A stretch of 64,000 nucleotides of DNA from NCBI GenBank assembly GCA_024364735.1, contig JAGFNQ010000716.1, forward strand, positions 145,638 through 209,637. Direction: 5' to 3'. Shown here in pieces: positions 44,959 to 56,077 of the stretch (position 1 is its first letter; the number at the start of each line of letters is the position of its first letter). The position numbers were made by a program, and so were the translations under genes. Below the pieces are notes generated by a model. That model searched no databases, was not told the origin of the DNA, and worked only from the letters and a program-made list of their open reading frames with translations. This DNA is from Boesenbergia rotunda. Its lineage: Eukaryota > Streptophyta > Magnoliopsida > Zingiberales > Zingiberaceae.

Positions 44959-45160
44959 TTGTTGCTATCCGTGAGTATCTGTAGCGGAGCAATATCGTTC
45001 GGATCCTCTATACCGAAAATTCTCTGTGCCTCTGTACCGAACAGAAAACGACAAAAAAAATTGTTGCTATCCGTGAGTATCTGTAGCGGAGCAATATCGT
45101 TCGGATCCTCTGTACCGAAAATTCTCTGTGCCTCTGTACCGAACAGAAAACGACAAAAAA
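44959..45160. repeat. Tandem duplication of a 102-bp segment
   Basis: TTGTTGCTATCCGTGAGTAT begins at 44959 and again at 45061. The two copies are almost identical (one visible difference, CTCTATACC versus CTCTGTACC), so the duplication is recent. Each unit ends in CGACAAAAAAAA. Confidence 0.92.
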
Positions 45161-45413
45161 AAAACACGCGTGCCGTCTGCGTGACTTCGCGAGCCATTCC
45201 TTCTCGCTGAATCGCGCGTCCCGCTCGCGATAAAAAAAACCCCCTCTGCCCTAAATCCCGAGTGTGTTGCCTTATCCTTCTCCATCGCATGCTCGATCGC
45301 ATGCCAAGATCAGCTCCGGCGAGCTCAGCCCTTCTCCCCTCTCCCAGCCCCGGCGTCGGCGTCGTCTCCTGAGGCTGTTCCCCAGCCTTGGCGTCGTGTG
45401 CTGCCCAGCGATC
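45099..45413 (+). repeat. Left arm of a 315-bp inverted duplication (GC-rich gene leader)
   Basis: From GTTCGGATCCTCTGTACCG to CTGCCCAGCGATC it is the reverse complement of 48209-48523, with scattered substitutions and no large gaps. It carries the short frame MPRSAPASSALLPSPSPGVG ending in VS-stop, as the right arm does. Downstream it is joined to the kinase pseudogene at about 45459. Confidence 0.88.
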
Positions 45414-45458
45414 CGATTGAGGCGTCGGGTCGCCGAAGGCGGATGGCACGCATGTTTT

Positions 45459-47146
45459 TTCACCAGAGAAGGCTGTGTCTGGAAGTCATGAAGCGAACAA
45501 CCATCTTGTCTTCTTTGAGGGCTGCACATTTATTTTTGACTTAGAAGATCTGCTGAGGTCTTCTGCCCAGGCTCTGGGGAAAGGGCATATGGGACTACAT
45601 ATAAAGCTGTGCTTGAAGATGCAACTGTTGTGGCGGTGAAGTGGCTGAAGGAAGTTGGAGTCGGAAAGAAAGAGTTTGAGCAGCAGATGGAGATGGTAGG
45701 GAGGATAAAACATGAAAATGTAGTAGGGTTACAAGCATATTACTACTCAAAAGATGAGAAGCTCATGGTGTATGACTACTTCAGCCAAGGCAGCGTTTCT
45801 TCCTTGTTACATGGTAAACTGCTCTTTACTTGGTATATTTGTTTATTTTAGGTGTAGCAATGAAGTGAGATTGCCACTTCGAGATTTTACATTGTTATAT
45901 TATGGCTGATACTTGTTAGTTTACGTTGGTAGCCTTCAGTTGCCTATCCTTCTCCTACTATAAAGGTTCTCTATTTATATTGTTTGACATAGAACATTTA
46001 GATTTAGAGACTAGCCAACTTCATTAAAATGGTCAATCAATTTATCAGGTAGCTATTATAGTCTTTCTTTTAACTCCTGGCTTTTAGGACAAAGTAGTGT
46101 TGACCATAATGCGTTACGTTATATGCCATCAACATCTTTGAATTTTTTTTTCTTGGTATAGTAATAAGCATTATTTATGGTATTAGAAGCACTAGTTTAT
46201 AGCGATCAACAGATTAGCCATGTTAATTCCTTACTCATGTATGTAACTTTTCTTTAGCAACGACTGTTTTATTGAAGAACAGGTATCACTGATTACTTCA
46301 GTTTGTAGTTCTTTATTCTAATCCTCAAGCTATTTGCTTTCAGTTTAGGGAATGCCTTATCTTTATTTTAGGTAAATTCATCAATTCTCTTGTATTTTTC
46401 ATCAAAACAATGATCTTTATTCTACTTCCTTTGAGCTAAAGTTTGTATTATCCTTTTAATGTAAATAATGCCAGATGCAATAGGATGATTTTTAATATTT
46501 TGCAGCAAACAGAGGAGGGCAAGACAGAATTCCTTTATGTTGGGAAACCAGACTTAAGATATCACTTGGAGCAGCAAGAGGAATCACACATATCACGTAT
46601 TCACAACAAAAACAATGGGAAACTTGCCCATGGGAACATCAAGTCATCCAATGATTTCTTGAACAGCCAACAGTACGGTTGCATATCTGATCTCGGCTTG
46701 TCATCCCTCGTTAATTCAGTAGTTCGAACTGCACCTCGAATGGCAGGCTACCGCGCACCTGAGTTGGTTGATACAAGGAAGGCTACCCACGCCTCTGATA
46801 TCTACAACTTTGGTGTCCTCTTGCTCGAGTTGCTCACAGGGAAATCTCCCATTCATGTAAGGGGTGTTGGTGATGAGGTGGTTCATCTTGTTCGTTGGGT
46901 TCAGTCTGTTCGTGAGGAATGGACCGCCAGGTGTTTGACGTAGAGCTCCTGCGTTCTCCTAATATTGAAGAGGAGATGGAGGAGATGCTTCAGATTGCAA
47001 TGTACTGTGTTGCAAGGAATCCAGAGCCAAGGCCCAAGATGGCAGAACTGGTCAGAATGGTCGAAGGAGTTAGAAGGTTCGTTAATGAAAACCGACCTTC
47101 AACTGAATCTGGACCAGCAGCCTCAACACTAGGACAACAACTTTAA
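45459..47146 (+). pseudogene. LRR receptor-like kinase (At4g23740-like, LRR-III) kinase domain, 5'-truncated and frameshifted
   Basis: Exon A (about 45459-45813) reads SPEKAVSGSHEANN, FFEGCTFIFDLEDLL, ALGKG (Gly loop), a frameshift, then EDATVVAVKWLKEVG (VAIK Lys), KKEFEQQMEMVGRIKHENV and YYYSKDEKLMVYDY. The intron is 45814-46505. Exon B has LKISLGAARGI, a frameshift, NNGKLAHGNIKSSNDFL (HGN in the catalytic loop, usual for this pseudokinase-like family), YGCISDLGLSSL, AGYRAPELVDTRKATHASD, GVLLLELLTGKSPIHV, a frameshift at about 46925, then ELLRSPNIEEEMEEM and a stop at 47144-47146. Signal peptide, LRRs and the transmembrane helix are absent. Retaining the intron rules out an mRNA-derived retrocopy. 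Confidence 0.88.
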
Positions 47147-47640
47147 GCACAAACAACTCCAAAATGATTATGTTTTCTCATACATTATAATATTGAAGGA
47201 TCCCTGGAATGCTTCTTGCTAGAGGAAATCTTTATTTAGCAGTATTCTTTCGCTCTAGTAGTAATATTTCACCAGTTATGGGACTAAATTATCTGAATAA
47301 ACGATTATTTATCGAGCTATTGGGTTATAAGAAATAGAAACACTTACTTTGTGTTTATTTAAAAGCATCGAGAAATTTGAACTGGTGTACATTTCTTTAA
47401 GTTCAAACGTGAATCCAAGAGTCTGGTCACTCAACACTAGTACCATTCGATTTCTCTGATACTACGTTATTTAAAGAGATCTCACGAAGATAAAGCAGGA
47501 AGAACAATCCCTTCATAAAATCCATGAAACCAGCAATCCAGAAAAATTCTAAAATTACATTAAAACTACCACTCCATGAAATAAAGATAAAAAAAGAACA
47601 CAAGCATTTCAAACTTTTCTACAGATTCGTATCAGATCTC
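47147..47640. other. Spacer between the kinase pseudogene and the minus-strand transcript
   Basis: AT-rich, no ORF of note. It contains the 3' flank of the kinase pseudogene. Confidence 0.4.
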
Positions 47641-48523
47641 CAAAGGGTGGACGAGATAGGTGAGCACCAGGGCAAGCAGCATCTGCACGTAAGCTATTCC
47701 TTAATCAATTGATACCCCTGCACAAGTTTACAGACATTTTCCCGTTGAATCCTTTGTATCTTGGAAAAAAAACACACCATTGATAAGGCGTAGCAATGAT
47801 CATTAATCGTACAGAAAAAATAGAACCCGGCGGCGGATAAAACAGTGATGGCCATTGATTCGAGAACACAAAACCTAAATAAAAAAAGTGTTTCATTCGA
47901 TGTCGATCGAATCAAGAAGATAAGATAAACATTAAGAGAAAAAGAATGATATGTATGGAATAAAGCATCACGATCGCTGGTGGGAGAGGGTGCCCGAGCC
48001 TGGGCCCGGACGGTGGGCGTCAGCACAATGCCGAAGAGGAAGGCCACTGCGGCTCCCGACAGACCAAGCGGAACCCGTACCATCTCCTTCCTATTAATTA
48101 GCACCTCCACCGCTAGCACGAACCAAAACCCTAACGCGGTGGGGGGGCGGCCGATCGCGTAGTCCGACGAATCGGAGAGGACGGAGCGAGCGACTGGCTG
48201 GGCTGAGAGATCGCTGGGCAGCACGCGACGCGGGGGCTGGGGAACGACCTCAGGAGACGATGCCGACGCCGGGGCTGGGAGAGGGGAGAAGGGCTGAGCT
48301 CGCCGGAGCTGATCTTGGCATGCGATAGAGCACGCGATGGAGAAGGAGAAGGGCCACGCACTCGGGATTTAGGGCAGTGGGTTTTTTTTGATCGTGAGCG
48401 GGACGCGCGGTTCGGCGAGAAGGAATGACTCGCGAAGTCACGCGGACGGCATGCATGTTTTTTTTTTGTCGTTTTCTGTCCGGTACAGAGGCACAGAAAA
48501 TTTTCGGTACAGAGGATCCGAAC
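47641..48523 (-). pseudogene. Unrecognised minus-strand gene for a small membrane-like protein; coding status doubtful
   Basis: A frame at 48224-47975 reads SDSSDYAIGRPPTALGFWF, VLAVEVLINRKEMVRVPLGL and SGAAVAFLFGIVLTP, with one or two hydrophobic segments, and ends at a GT donor near 47975. Two possible later exons on the same strand are ESMAITVLSAAGFYFF (about 47815-47870) and YVQMLLALVLTYLVHPLEI followed by TGA (about 47630-47700). The frame has no ATG between its upstream TAA and the VLPSD start, whereas the other frame of the leader has an ATG and stops after about 23 codons. So the gene has a uORF and an unseen start, or it is broken. A TATA box (CTATAAAACG) lies at about 48524-48535. 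Family not recognised. Confidence 0.35.
48209..48523 (-). repeat. Right arm of the 315-bp inverted duplication
   Basis: Complement of 45099-45413. Here the segment sits directly downstream of a TATA box and leads into the hydrophobic ORF, so this is probably the original copy and the left arm the duplicate. Confidence 0.85.
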
Positions 48524-48540
48524 TGCGTTTTATAGAGATA

Positions 48541-50160
48541 GTCTCAAATACTAATCTTAACAAAATTATATCAATTTACATCATCTCAGTAACTTACCCA
48601 GACGACGCCACCAAATAGGGCAAAAGCAGATCGAGGGTTTCGGGGACCCATCGCCCTTGCCTACCGCTTTTTTAAAATTCGGAGAGGAGAGATAGAGCCT
48701 CTCTGTACAAAGTTAGCGAATGATAAACAGTCCATTCATTGCTCATGGTATGTATATTCTTTCTTTTTTTTTAAAGAGTCGGAGGAAGTTAGAGTTTTGT
48801 TTAGTATCCTTTAAGCAGAAAATAAAATAGGAAAAAAAATATTTTACCACTTTGTTACCTATTTTAAAAATATTTTTTATTTTAAAATAATCAAAATATA
48901 CATATAATATTTTTGAAAGCTTATTGTTTCAAACATTATCATTAATGTTATAGAATCAATATAGGTTCGATATTGGAAAATAAAAAAATATATAACAGTT
49001 TCATTGTAACTATCATATATACCGCCCATTGTAACCATCATAGATACCTCCCACATACATCTCGTATCTTTCTTTTCATAATCATACTTATGTTTGATGG
49101 ACTTAAAATAAATAATAAAAATAACTCTTTTGTTACAGCAAATAATTATAAAATTTCGTTTACAAATAACAAATATACTAAATATATCATGTCATATAAT
49201 TAGGTCACGCGAGCGAAAGCCGACCGTCTGGCGATGTCGCATGCGATAGCCATAGTGCAAATAAACACAATTAGGTCACACGAATAATCGTCATCACACA
49301 ATTAGAACACAACTAGTCGCATGTTACAGGACGAAAAAGAAAGTCAAAGAAAAAAATAGTAGGATTACCTCTGAATTTGTTTCTAGTATCTCGTGTTACG
49401 GGATGAAAAAGAAAATCAGAGAAGAAGATTAGAATTCCTCTTGTTTGATGGATCCAAGCCTTGGTAGAAAGAACATCAGAGAAGAAATCGTGTGCAAAGA
49501 AAGTCATACACCGGTGTATGCCTTTGAGTAGTGAGAATAGGGTTTAAGTCGATCGCCTTTGATTTTTCTTGGGTATAATAAAAAAAAATAGGCCCCTAAA
49601 AAGGCTAAACCCTGAGGCGATTGCCAATCTCACCTTATGAACGGTATGGCGCTGCCTCTTTTCTCCCTCTCTTTTCTCCTCTTTTGATCCTCATCGTAAC
49701 TTGCTGTTGTTCTTCCTTTTTTTCTTCTCTTCTCCTTTTCTCCAACGGCAACAAAGTGCAACATCCTTTCTTCTTCTCAAGCACAAAAACCTGAAAAACA
49801 ACAATAGATATTATCTACTTCCAGCAACAAAAGCAGCAACAATATTTTCCCTCTTCTTTCATTGTTTTTCCAACCAATCACAGTTGTAGCTCCGCCAAAA
49901 CTAGCTGTGGTTACACCGAGCTCGCCGAGGCTATCGGTAAAGAGAGAAAGATCCTCAATCGCCGTTTTCTTTTATTTTCAACACTCTATTCTTCTCCGAT
50001 GGCTTCAACAATAGCACCCTAGCTGTTGCCTTGCATTTTCTAGCGAATACACACTCTTGTTGTCTTTGCTTCTTGGCAGCGACCGTCGGAGCTCATCGTA
50101 GCTTGTCAGAGTTGCCAACAAAGAGAGGAAACGAACCCTAGTTGCCACCCTCTCTCAACA
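48541..50160. other. Intergenic, AT-rich, no supported gene
   Basis: 48780-49200 is AT-rich. At 49320-49480 a phrase of about 75 bp (TACGGGATGAAAAAGAAAAT with flanks) is present twice in diverged form. 49620-50160 has pyrimidine-rich sequence resembling a 5' UTR, with CAACAAC and TCTTCTC words but no ORF. Confidence 0.5.
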
Positions 50161-50164
50161 ACAA

Positions 50165-50905
50165 CAGAGTCCTGTATCATTTATGGATTTGATGAACTAG
50201 ATATTCTTGAAATATTTATACCAGTTCGTGAGTATCTTTATTGATAACATTATGATATATTCTCGGTCGAAGGAGGAGCATGACAGTACCTTAACGTGAT
50301 TTTAGAAACTTTACAGAAGGAATTGAACTTCTATATGCAAAGTTTAGTAAATGTATTTTTAGATTTACTTCTGTGGGATTTCAAGGACATATATTATCTA
50401 GAATAGGAATTTCAATAGATCCCCAGAAGATTGAAACAGATGACATATAGAAATAATTACCAAAGTCAATGTAGGAGATTTGTAACTTTCTTGGATTAGC
50501 TGGGTACTATCGAAGATTTGTTAAAGGATATTATAGTATTGTTGCACATTTGACCCGATTAACTCTAAAAGGGGTCAATTAAGTTTGCTTGGTATGAGAC
50601 TTGTGAAGCAAGCTTCCAAGAGTTCAAATAGAAATTAGTGAGTGCACCCGTGCCCTCTGAAAAGGATGGATTCAGTTTTTACATGGATGCATCTATTCAA
50701 TGATTAGGGACATTTTCGAAGCAACATGGTTGAGTGATAGCTATTATTCTTATCGTCAACTGAAAGATCATGAGAAGAATTATCCTATACATAATTTAGA
50801 GTTAACAACTATCATTATTGCCCTTAAGATTTAAAAACATTATCTCTACGGTATTACCTTCGAGATATTCACTAATCACTTACATAGGGGCTTGCAGTAT
50901 GTATT
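50165..50905 (+). pseudogene. Ty3/gypsy reverse transcriptase-RNase H relic
   Basis: Fragments in order: FIDNIMIYSRSKEEHDSTL (RT active site with FIDD changed to FIDN), NFLGLAGYYRRFVKGYYSI, then after shifts SFQEFK, SAPVPSEKDGF and YMDASIQ (RNase H start), and a piece with KIYGITFEIFTNHL-like reading near 50840. Many stops and shifts. Only an old remnant. Confidence 0.75.
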
Positions 50906-51290
50906 CGGAGCAGAATGTCTGGATTCCCTATTACTACTTATTGGGAGGCACTACATCAAGCCATATTTATTGAGAAGACTGAACAACAAGTCTCTCAAGA
51001 AAGAGAAGCTAGCTAACAGACATTGCGGACCTCACACCCTAGATAGTTGAGTCGAGATTGTCGATCCTGTGGTCAGGATACAACTAGAGAGTTTTCATGA
51101 TTACAGAAGGTGGCCAAGGTATCATCACATGGATCTAGCAGCCCACTCCCTTCACAGTGGGATCGGATATCTCGGAAGCGTTTTCACTATGTTTGGATAG
51201 GACATATATCCAAAAGTGCACTCAATATCTTCCAATCATGTACGTACCACCGAATGGTCATTGATCCGGGTGAATGGTTTATTAGAAGGA
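50906..51290 (+). pseudogene. Gypsy gag relic joined downstream of the RT relic
   Basis: RMSGFPITTYWEALHQAIFI and EKTEQQVSQERES resemble the region before the zinc knuckle of gypsy gag. GHISKSA in FHYVWIGHISKSA (about 51190) looks like a CCHC knuckle with its cysteines mutated. Gag after RT is the reverse of the normal order, so a rearrangement or a second element is implied. Confidence 0.45.
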
Positions 51291-51299
51291 TTAGGGGTT

Positions 51300-51985
51300 C
51301 GGTCGGGTTCGATTACCGCTCTGGACCTGTAGTAAATAGGTCGGGACACGCGGGGTCGGTCACCCGAGGTCGGGACACGCGGGGTCGGTCACCCGAGGTC
51401 GGGACACTCGGGGTCGGTCACCCGAGGTCGGGACACTCGGGGTCGATCGTCTGAGATCGGGCCCTCAAATTCAGTTATCAGCATCAGGCACTTGCGGTCA
51501 CGCTAGGATGGCCGAACAATTATAGGCTGTCCCTATTAATATTCATAGGATAACCCCCACCGGCATAATCATTGTCTGACATAGCCGTCAAGAGTTAATG
51601 AGGAACAGAAGAGACAGCTTCGGCAGGGTGTCAGGCGGCTGTGGCGGTCTCACAACATTAATGTGGCTGTCACTATCACAATCTGTCAACTGATCCTCTC
51701 TTAATGAGATTTGCCAGCCCTGACACAGTAGAGAGTTTCCCCTCCCCTATATAAACCCCCCTTTGGGCTTCAGAGAGGGGATTTTTGCTGCCATTTTGCA
51801 ACCACGCCACTATTTTGGGAGCCCCATTTTGGTCCGAGCCGAGTGACTTGAGCCTTACTATTATTCAGCCCGAATCCGACCCCCTGAGTTATAGCAGACC
51901 GGGTCGTCTTGGTCAGATCGAGTCATCCAAGGGAGAACTGATTTTCGCTTGTCGACAGGATCAGTCACTGCCTCCATGAAATATG
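51300..51985 (+). repeat. Gypsy-type LTR (solo or truncated) with a 29-bp minisatellite
   Basis: GC-rich upstream part, TATA motif (CCCCTATATAAACCCCCC, about 51743-51760), then GAGAGGGGATTTTTGCTGCC and a stretch ending GCTTGTCGACAGGATCAG. No second LTR or coding interior follows. Borders are approximate. Confidence 0.5.
51342..51460. repeat. 29-bp minisatellite, four copies
   Basis: Unit GTCGGGACACGCGGGGTCGG plus TCACCCGAG. Copies 1-2 read ACACGCGG and copies 3-4 ACACTCGG; the fourth is degenerate at its end. It lies in the U3-like part of the LTR. Confidence 0.92.
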
Positions 51986-52480
51986 TAAAACGATCCTTTG
52001 CTAAACTAGCAAGCAAAGGAATATAAACCTTTTCTATGATAATGGATGTTGTGGGAATGATTGGTCGGGCTACATGAGCTTCAACAAGATAATGTTGTCC
52101 TTCTATGTGACCATCAACTCCAGCACTGAGACCATCATGCTTTCGGTATCATCTCAGATGGAGAGAGAGGCATCTCATCGACGCGTACAACCTCGACCAC
52201 TACAACCATCGCAACCATTGTTGCGACTACAAGCACAATTACTACCCCAACTACGACCATGAGCAAGTCTGCCTCATGGAATTTCCTACCAAATCAAATA
52301 AAATTTTCAACAACCAATTATAATCAGGATAATTAAATCGATGAAGGGTCCTTAAATCCTATAGCTTAAAGATATTACTCGACTTGCATAAAAACTTCTT
52401 TCCTCGAAAATTACATAAGCAGAAAATAAACATCTTGAAATAAAACCGAAACCACTAATAAAATTCACAAATCTAGCTCT
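51986..52480. other. Low-information relic sequence
   Basis: 52150-52265 has a Gln/Pro-rich reading on plus (QPRPLQPSQPLLRLQAQLLP) like the spacer of a gypsy gag, but with no supporting domain. The remainder shows nothing recognisable. Confidence 0.3.
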
Positions 52481-52492
52481 GATGCCAATAAA

Positions 52493-52815
52493 ATTGTCAC
52501 GCCCTAGAAGTATAATTTCTAATACCCCACATCCTCAGAGAACGGTGAATCGATCAGAAATGTCACATTGTAATCTCGTCGGATTCGACGATGAATACGA
52601 CAATATCATAATTACGACGATATCCGACGGGTTCATCGTACTCCGAGGGTATAATTTTATTCGAGACGGTAACCGGATGCCATCGATGATGTTCGATCGT
52701 TGATCGGACGGTTCGCCGACGATCGTCGACGAGCGGGACAGAGGCCGAATCCGGGACATAGGATCCGGCCTCCACTCAATTACAATATAATAAATTAATA
52801 TTAAAATTGTGTCAG
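52493..52815 (-). repeat. Gypsy LTR-like segment with adjacent PBS, minus strand
   Basis: On the minus strand the block ends TTCTAGGGCGTGACA and is followed by ATTTTATTGGCATCAGAGCT, a tRNA-Met-like primer site (GGCATC for GGTATC) at about 52470-52489. Its other end is near 52800 by inference. ORFs crossing it in three frames are artefacts of low stop density. Confidence 0.5.
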
Positions 52816-52844
52816 AAAGCAACTCAATGAAAAACTCTATTTGT

Positions 52845-53075
52845 CGTCAAGATGGCAAGTCAGTATGTTCTTTCGGAAATACATCAGGATATTCACATAT
52901 TACGTGGACATCAGAAAGCCATACCAAACTATTCATATTGGAACTCGCTAAAGAAAAGATATATCCCTCACATCCCTGAGTCAACAACTGTTGAACCTGG
53001 AGAGTTGAGAGTTGATCCCTATAAATTCCCATAGCTGGTCTAACGATAAAAAAATTATTGAACCTGTAGTACATT
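52845..53075 (-). pseudogene. Gypsy pol fragment (protease-RT linker), minus strand
   Basis: The reading QQLLTQGCEGYIFSLASSN and VICEYPDVFPKE is the conserved stretch just before gypsy RT (usual form REFPDVFPE). It ends at 52850 against the LTR-like segment, so RT is deleted. Opposite in orientation to the flanking gypsy relics. Confidence 0.7.
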
Positions 53076-53199
53076 GGCCTCCTTAAATATTGCTTAATCT
53101 CTATTAGTTGAGTGGATCAAGAAAAGTCAAATGGAAGTTCAATACCTCAAGACTATAATTATTGAATTGGAGTTAGGCCTGAAGCCATATATTGCTCGT

Positions 53200-53780
53200 G
53201 ATTAGATAAATCTCTTCGGTTCTAAAGTAGGTTGTACCTTCCTGAGATACACCGTATTAAGGAAGAGATCCTTCAAGAAGCACACTGATCATGATTTACA
53301 ATCTATCCTGGTAGTACTTAGATGTATCGAAATTTGAGATGGTCATATTGATGGACAGATATGCAAAGAGATGTTGATTTTTTATCTCGGTGTCTAATTT
53401 GCTAGCAAATTAATTAAGACAAAATAACAAAGATCAACTAGGTTATTTCAGAATTGAGATTGAAATGCCATAATGAAAGTGGGAGGATATTGCTATAGAT
53501 TTTGTCATGGGATTTCCAAGGACTCAGAAGAGACATGATTCAATTTAAGTGATCATTAATCGATTAATCTAATAAGCACATTTCCTACCTATTCATAGAA
53601 CAAAATCTCTTCACTGGCTAGTAGAGCTATATTACAGGAAAATTATTAAACTTCATGGTATTTCGCTAAGTATTATTTTTAATCGAGATCCATACTTTAC
53701 GTCAATATTTTGGAAAAGCTTCCGGAAGGTGTTAGGTATTGAACTATGCTTTAATATCACTTTTCATATGAGCACTCATA
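53200..53780 (+). pseudogene. Gypsy integrase relic (zinc domain and core)
   Basis: Reconstructable pieces across frameshifts: SYWWTDMQRDVDF and CLICQQ (H2C2 zinc region, about 53345-53420), KWEDIAIDFVMGFPRTQKR (first Asp region), AHFLPIH, YYRKIIKLHGI and DPYFTSIFWKSF (second Asp region, about 53690). The third catalytic residue lies beyond the decayed end. Heavily mutated. Confidence 0.75.
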
Positions 53781-55341
53781 GTGCACTATCTAAACTCTAG
53801 AGAATCTTTTGTGTATTTGTGTATTAGATTTTGGAGTAGTTGAGAGGATCATTTATATTTAATAGAGTTTATTTATAATAATAGTTATCCCACTTCACAT
53901 GATAAAATATACCTATAATAATCAAATCATTTAATGGTAATCTTTGTTAATACACTATTTATTTTATGTGGAGAAAAAATCAATTTATCCTCTATACATA
54001 CACTTAATTCATATGAGAGTTACTATTAATAGATCAGGTCGAATTTGAACATGTACGAAATGACTATTAATTAGTTACCTTAACTCCTTATTTTTATTGT
54101 TGTTGCTAGACAGAAACCCCCTATTTACTTTCATTCTAGATAGTAGTTGGTCATCTAGCATTATATCCCTTACTGATTGTCTCAATCTTCTTGGTATATT
54201 TTGTTGTTATTGGATGAAATCCTCCGTGATTTATCTACTTTCCAAACAATGAGGAGTCATCTTTAAGAGACCATCAAGGTGACAATTTGACTTTTTAGAC
54301 TGTGTTTGGTTCAAATTATTATATATAACTTTAGTTATGTGATTACCAATTAATCATATAACTTTGGTGATGGAATAAAATATAATATGATATTGTTTAG
54401 TTCAATTTAAATGATCAAATAAAATCTCGTTTATTTAGATGTTTTAGTATATAACCTAATATAATATTTTATCATATTATCCTTAGCCTAATCCTAAGCA
54501 TAATCATATTCTATTCTATGTTTGTCTAAATTAAAAATAAAAAGATCATGATAATATTGTATGTTTATTCACACTCTTGATTTAAATAAAAAAAATTATA
54601 CCAATCGTTCAAATTAACGATATGTGATTGTATTTATTTTAGTTTTTAAAAATCAAAAATCAAAAAATATAATAATAATAATAATATTGATATATAAATA
54701 AATAAAATTGATTTTTTTATTTTTATATTTATTTAGATAATTTTATTAAACTTTAAATTAAATCTATTTAGTTTATCTCAATTATAACCTGATTAAATTT
54801 ATTAAAATTTTAATTAAACCACTAAATTAAAAAAAATTTATTTTCCTTCCAGCCGCTGGTGACACCCGTTGGTTACTCATCATCCGCCAGCCACCAGTCG
54901 TCGATGACACCCACCGCCTGTTGCCACCTCCATGCTAGACTCTGATAGCTCTAAGGATAATTTGGGAATTTTTTTTTTAACTTCCGGATTTGAGAAAAAC
55001 TAAGGTAGCCTGATATTTCGATTCCGGATTGGATACCCCAATGATGTTTGCTAACGTTTCAAAATTAAGAAAAACTTCTAAACCCAACAAAAAATAAATT
55101 GAACACGATTATCATGAATAATCATCGGTAAATAATTAAAATTATACATAATAATCCTGAATTAAATACACTCTAACTGTATTCTAGATTTACCTAGTTG
55201 CAAAACGGAGAAACCTCCATGTTAATCAAACGAAATTCAAACATCAAAATTATATTAAAAATAAATAAAAGCAAATGAATCATTAATACTCGATCATCTA
55301 ACCTTTTTCAATCATATTAATTGTTTCTGAAACAAACAACA
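53781..55341. other. Intergenic, mostly AT-rich
   Basis: No gene. 54300-55150 is extremely AT-rich with a short GC island (54850-54940: CCGCTGGTGACACCCG, CCACCAGTCGTCG). 54298-54320 (GACTGTGTTTGGTTCAAATT) resembles a Tourist-type terminus, but no matching end was found. CAACA at 55337-55341 may be one side of the element B target duplication. Confidence 0.45.
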
Positions 55342-56077
55342 TGGATGACAGATCACCGGAATATAGCCGGGAGTGATAACGACAGGGAACACCCGTGCGT
55401 GCAAAATTAACACGAGCGTTGAAGAGATACACCGAAAGGAGTTCCGAAGGAGTCCTCTCCGACGATCAAGTCAGAATTCTTATCGTAGGGTGGAGTGAGG
55501 AGATTTGGGAGCATTAAAGTTTTAGAAAAAGTCCCCTTTACCTGGGTGTCAAAGCACCTTATATACTCACTGTCTATCTTTCGAGCGCCTCCACGTCCTC
55601 TTAACCGCCTTTTTATTTCCACGTTTAATGGGTCATGATTGTTTTGACAGCTATCATTCACTGAGCGATGTTGGTAACGACCGTCACACTCACTATTGTG
55701 CGTTACCGATCATGACTACTGTCGGCGTCCCTATTCTGCATAGGAAGTACTCGAAACTGTCGTCGTAAATGTTAAGTGGGGAATTATCATAGCCAATGGT
55801 GAGCTTCTACCAATCTATTTTCTCCATCTCTGGCCGCTCCTTGGGCTCCACTCTCCCGATCGGTCCCGGGGACTCTCCTTCCCGGCTTAATCCCAGGGAA
55901 CCTTTTCCCGATGGGTCTCGGGGACTTTCCTTCCCGAGCGAGTCTCAGGGACTTTCCGTCTTGAGTGGGTCTCGGGGCACTTTCTTCTGAGCTGGCTTCG
56001 GTAACTCCTAGCCTTGCCAGTCATGTCACACAGCTCTCTCGTGTCATCTATTCATATGGAGTTACTTATCCCAATCA
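55342..56077 (-). repeat. 3' LTR of element B (about 736 bp)
   Basis: On minus: starts TGATTGGGATAAG after the purine tract, TATATAAGGTGC (about 55555-55566), then GTCGGAGAGGACTCC and CGCTCGTGTTAAT shared with the element A LTR, ending TGTCATCCA. CCCGAGA/TCTCGGG words at 55850-55985 parallel those in element A. Confidence 0.65.

Noticed and set aside
45814..46505. Possibility that the kinase copy is a processed retrogene
   Set aside because: It retains an intron at the position typical of LRR-III kinases, so it is a genomic duplicate.
52482..52822. Three overlapping ORFs on both strands
   Set aside because: They cross an LTR-like segment with low stop density; no domain and mutually exclusive frames.
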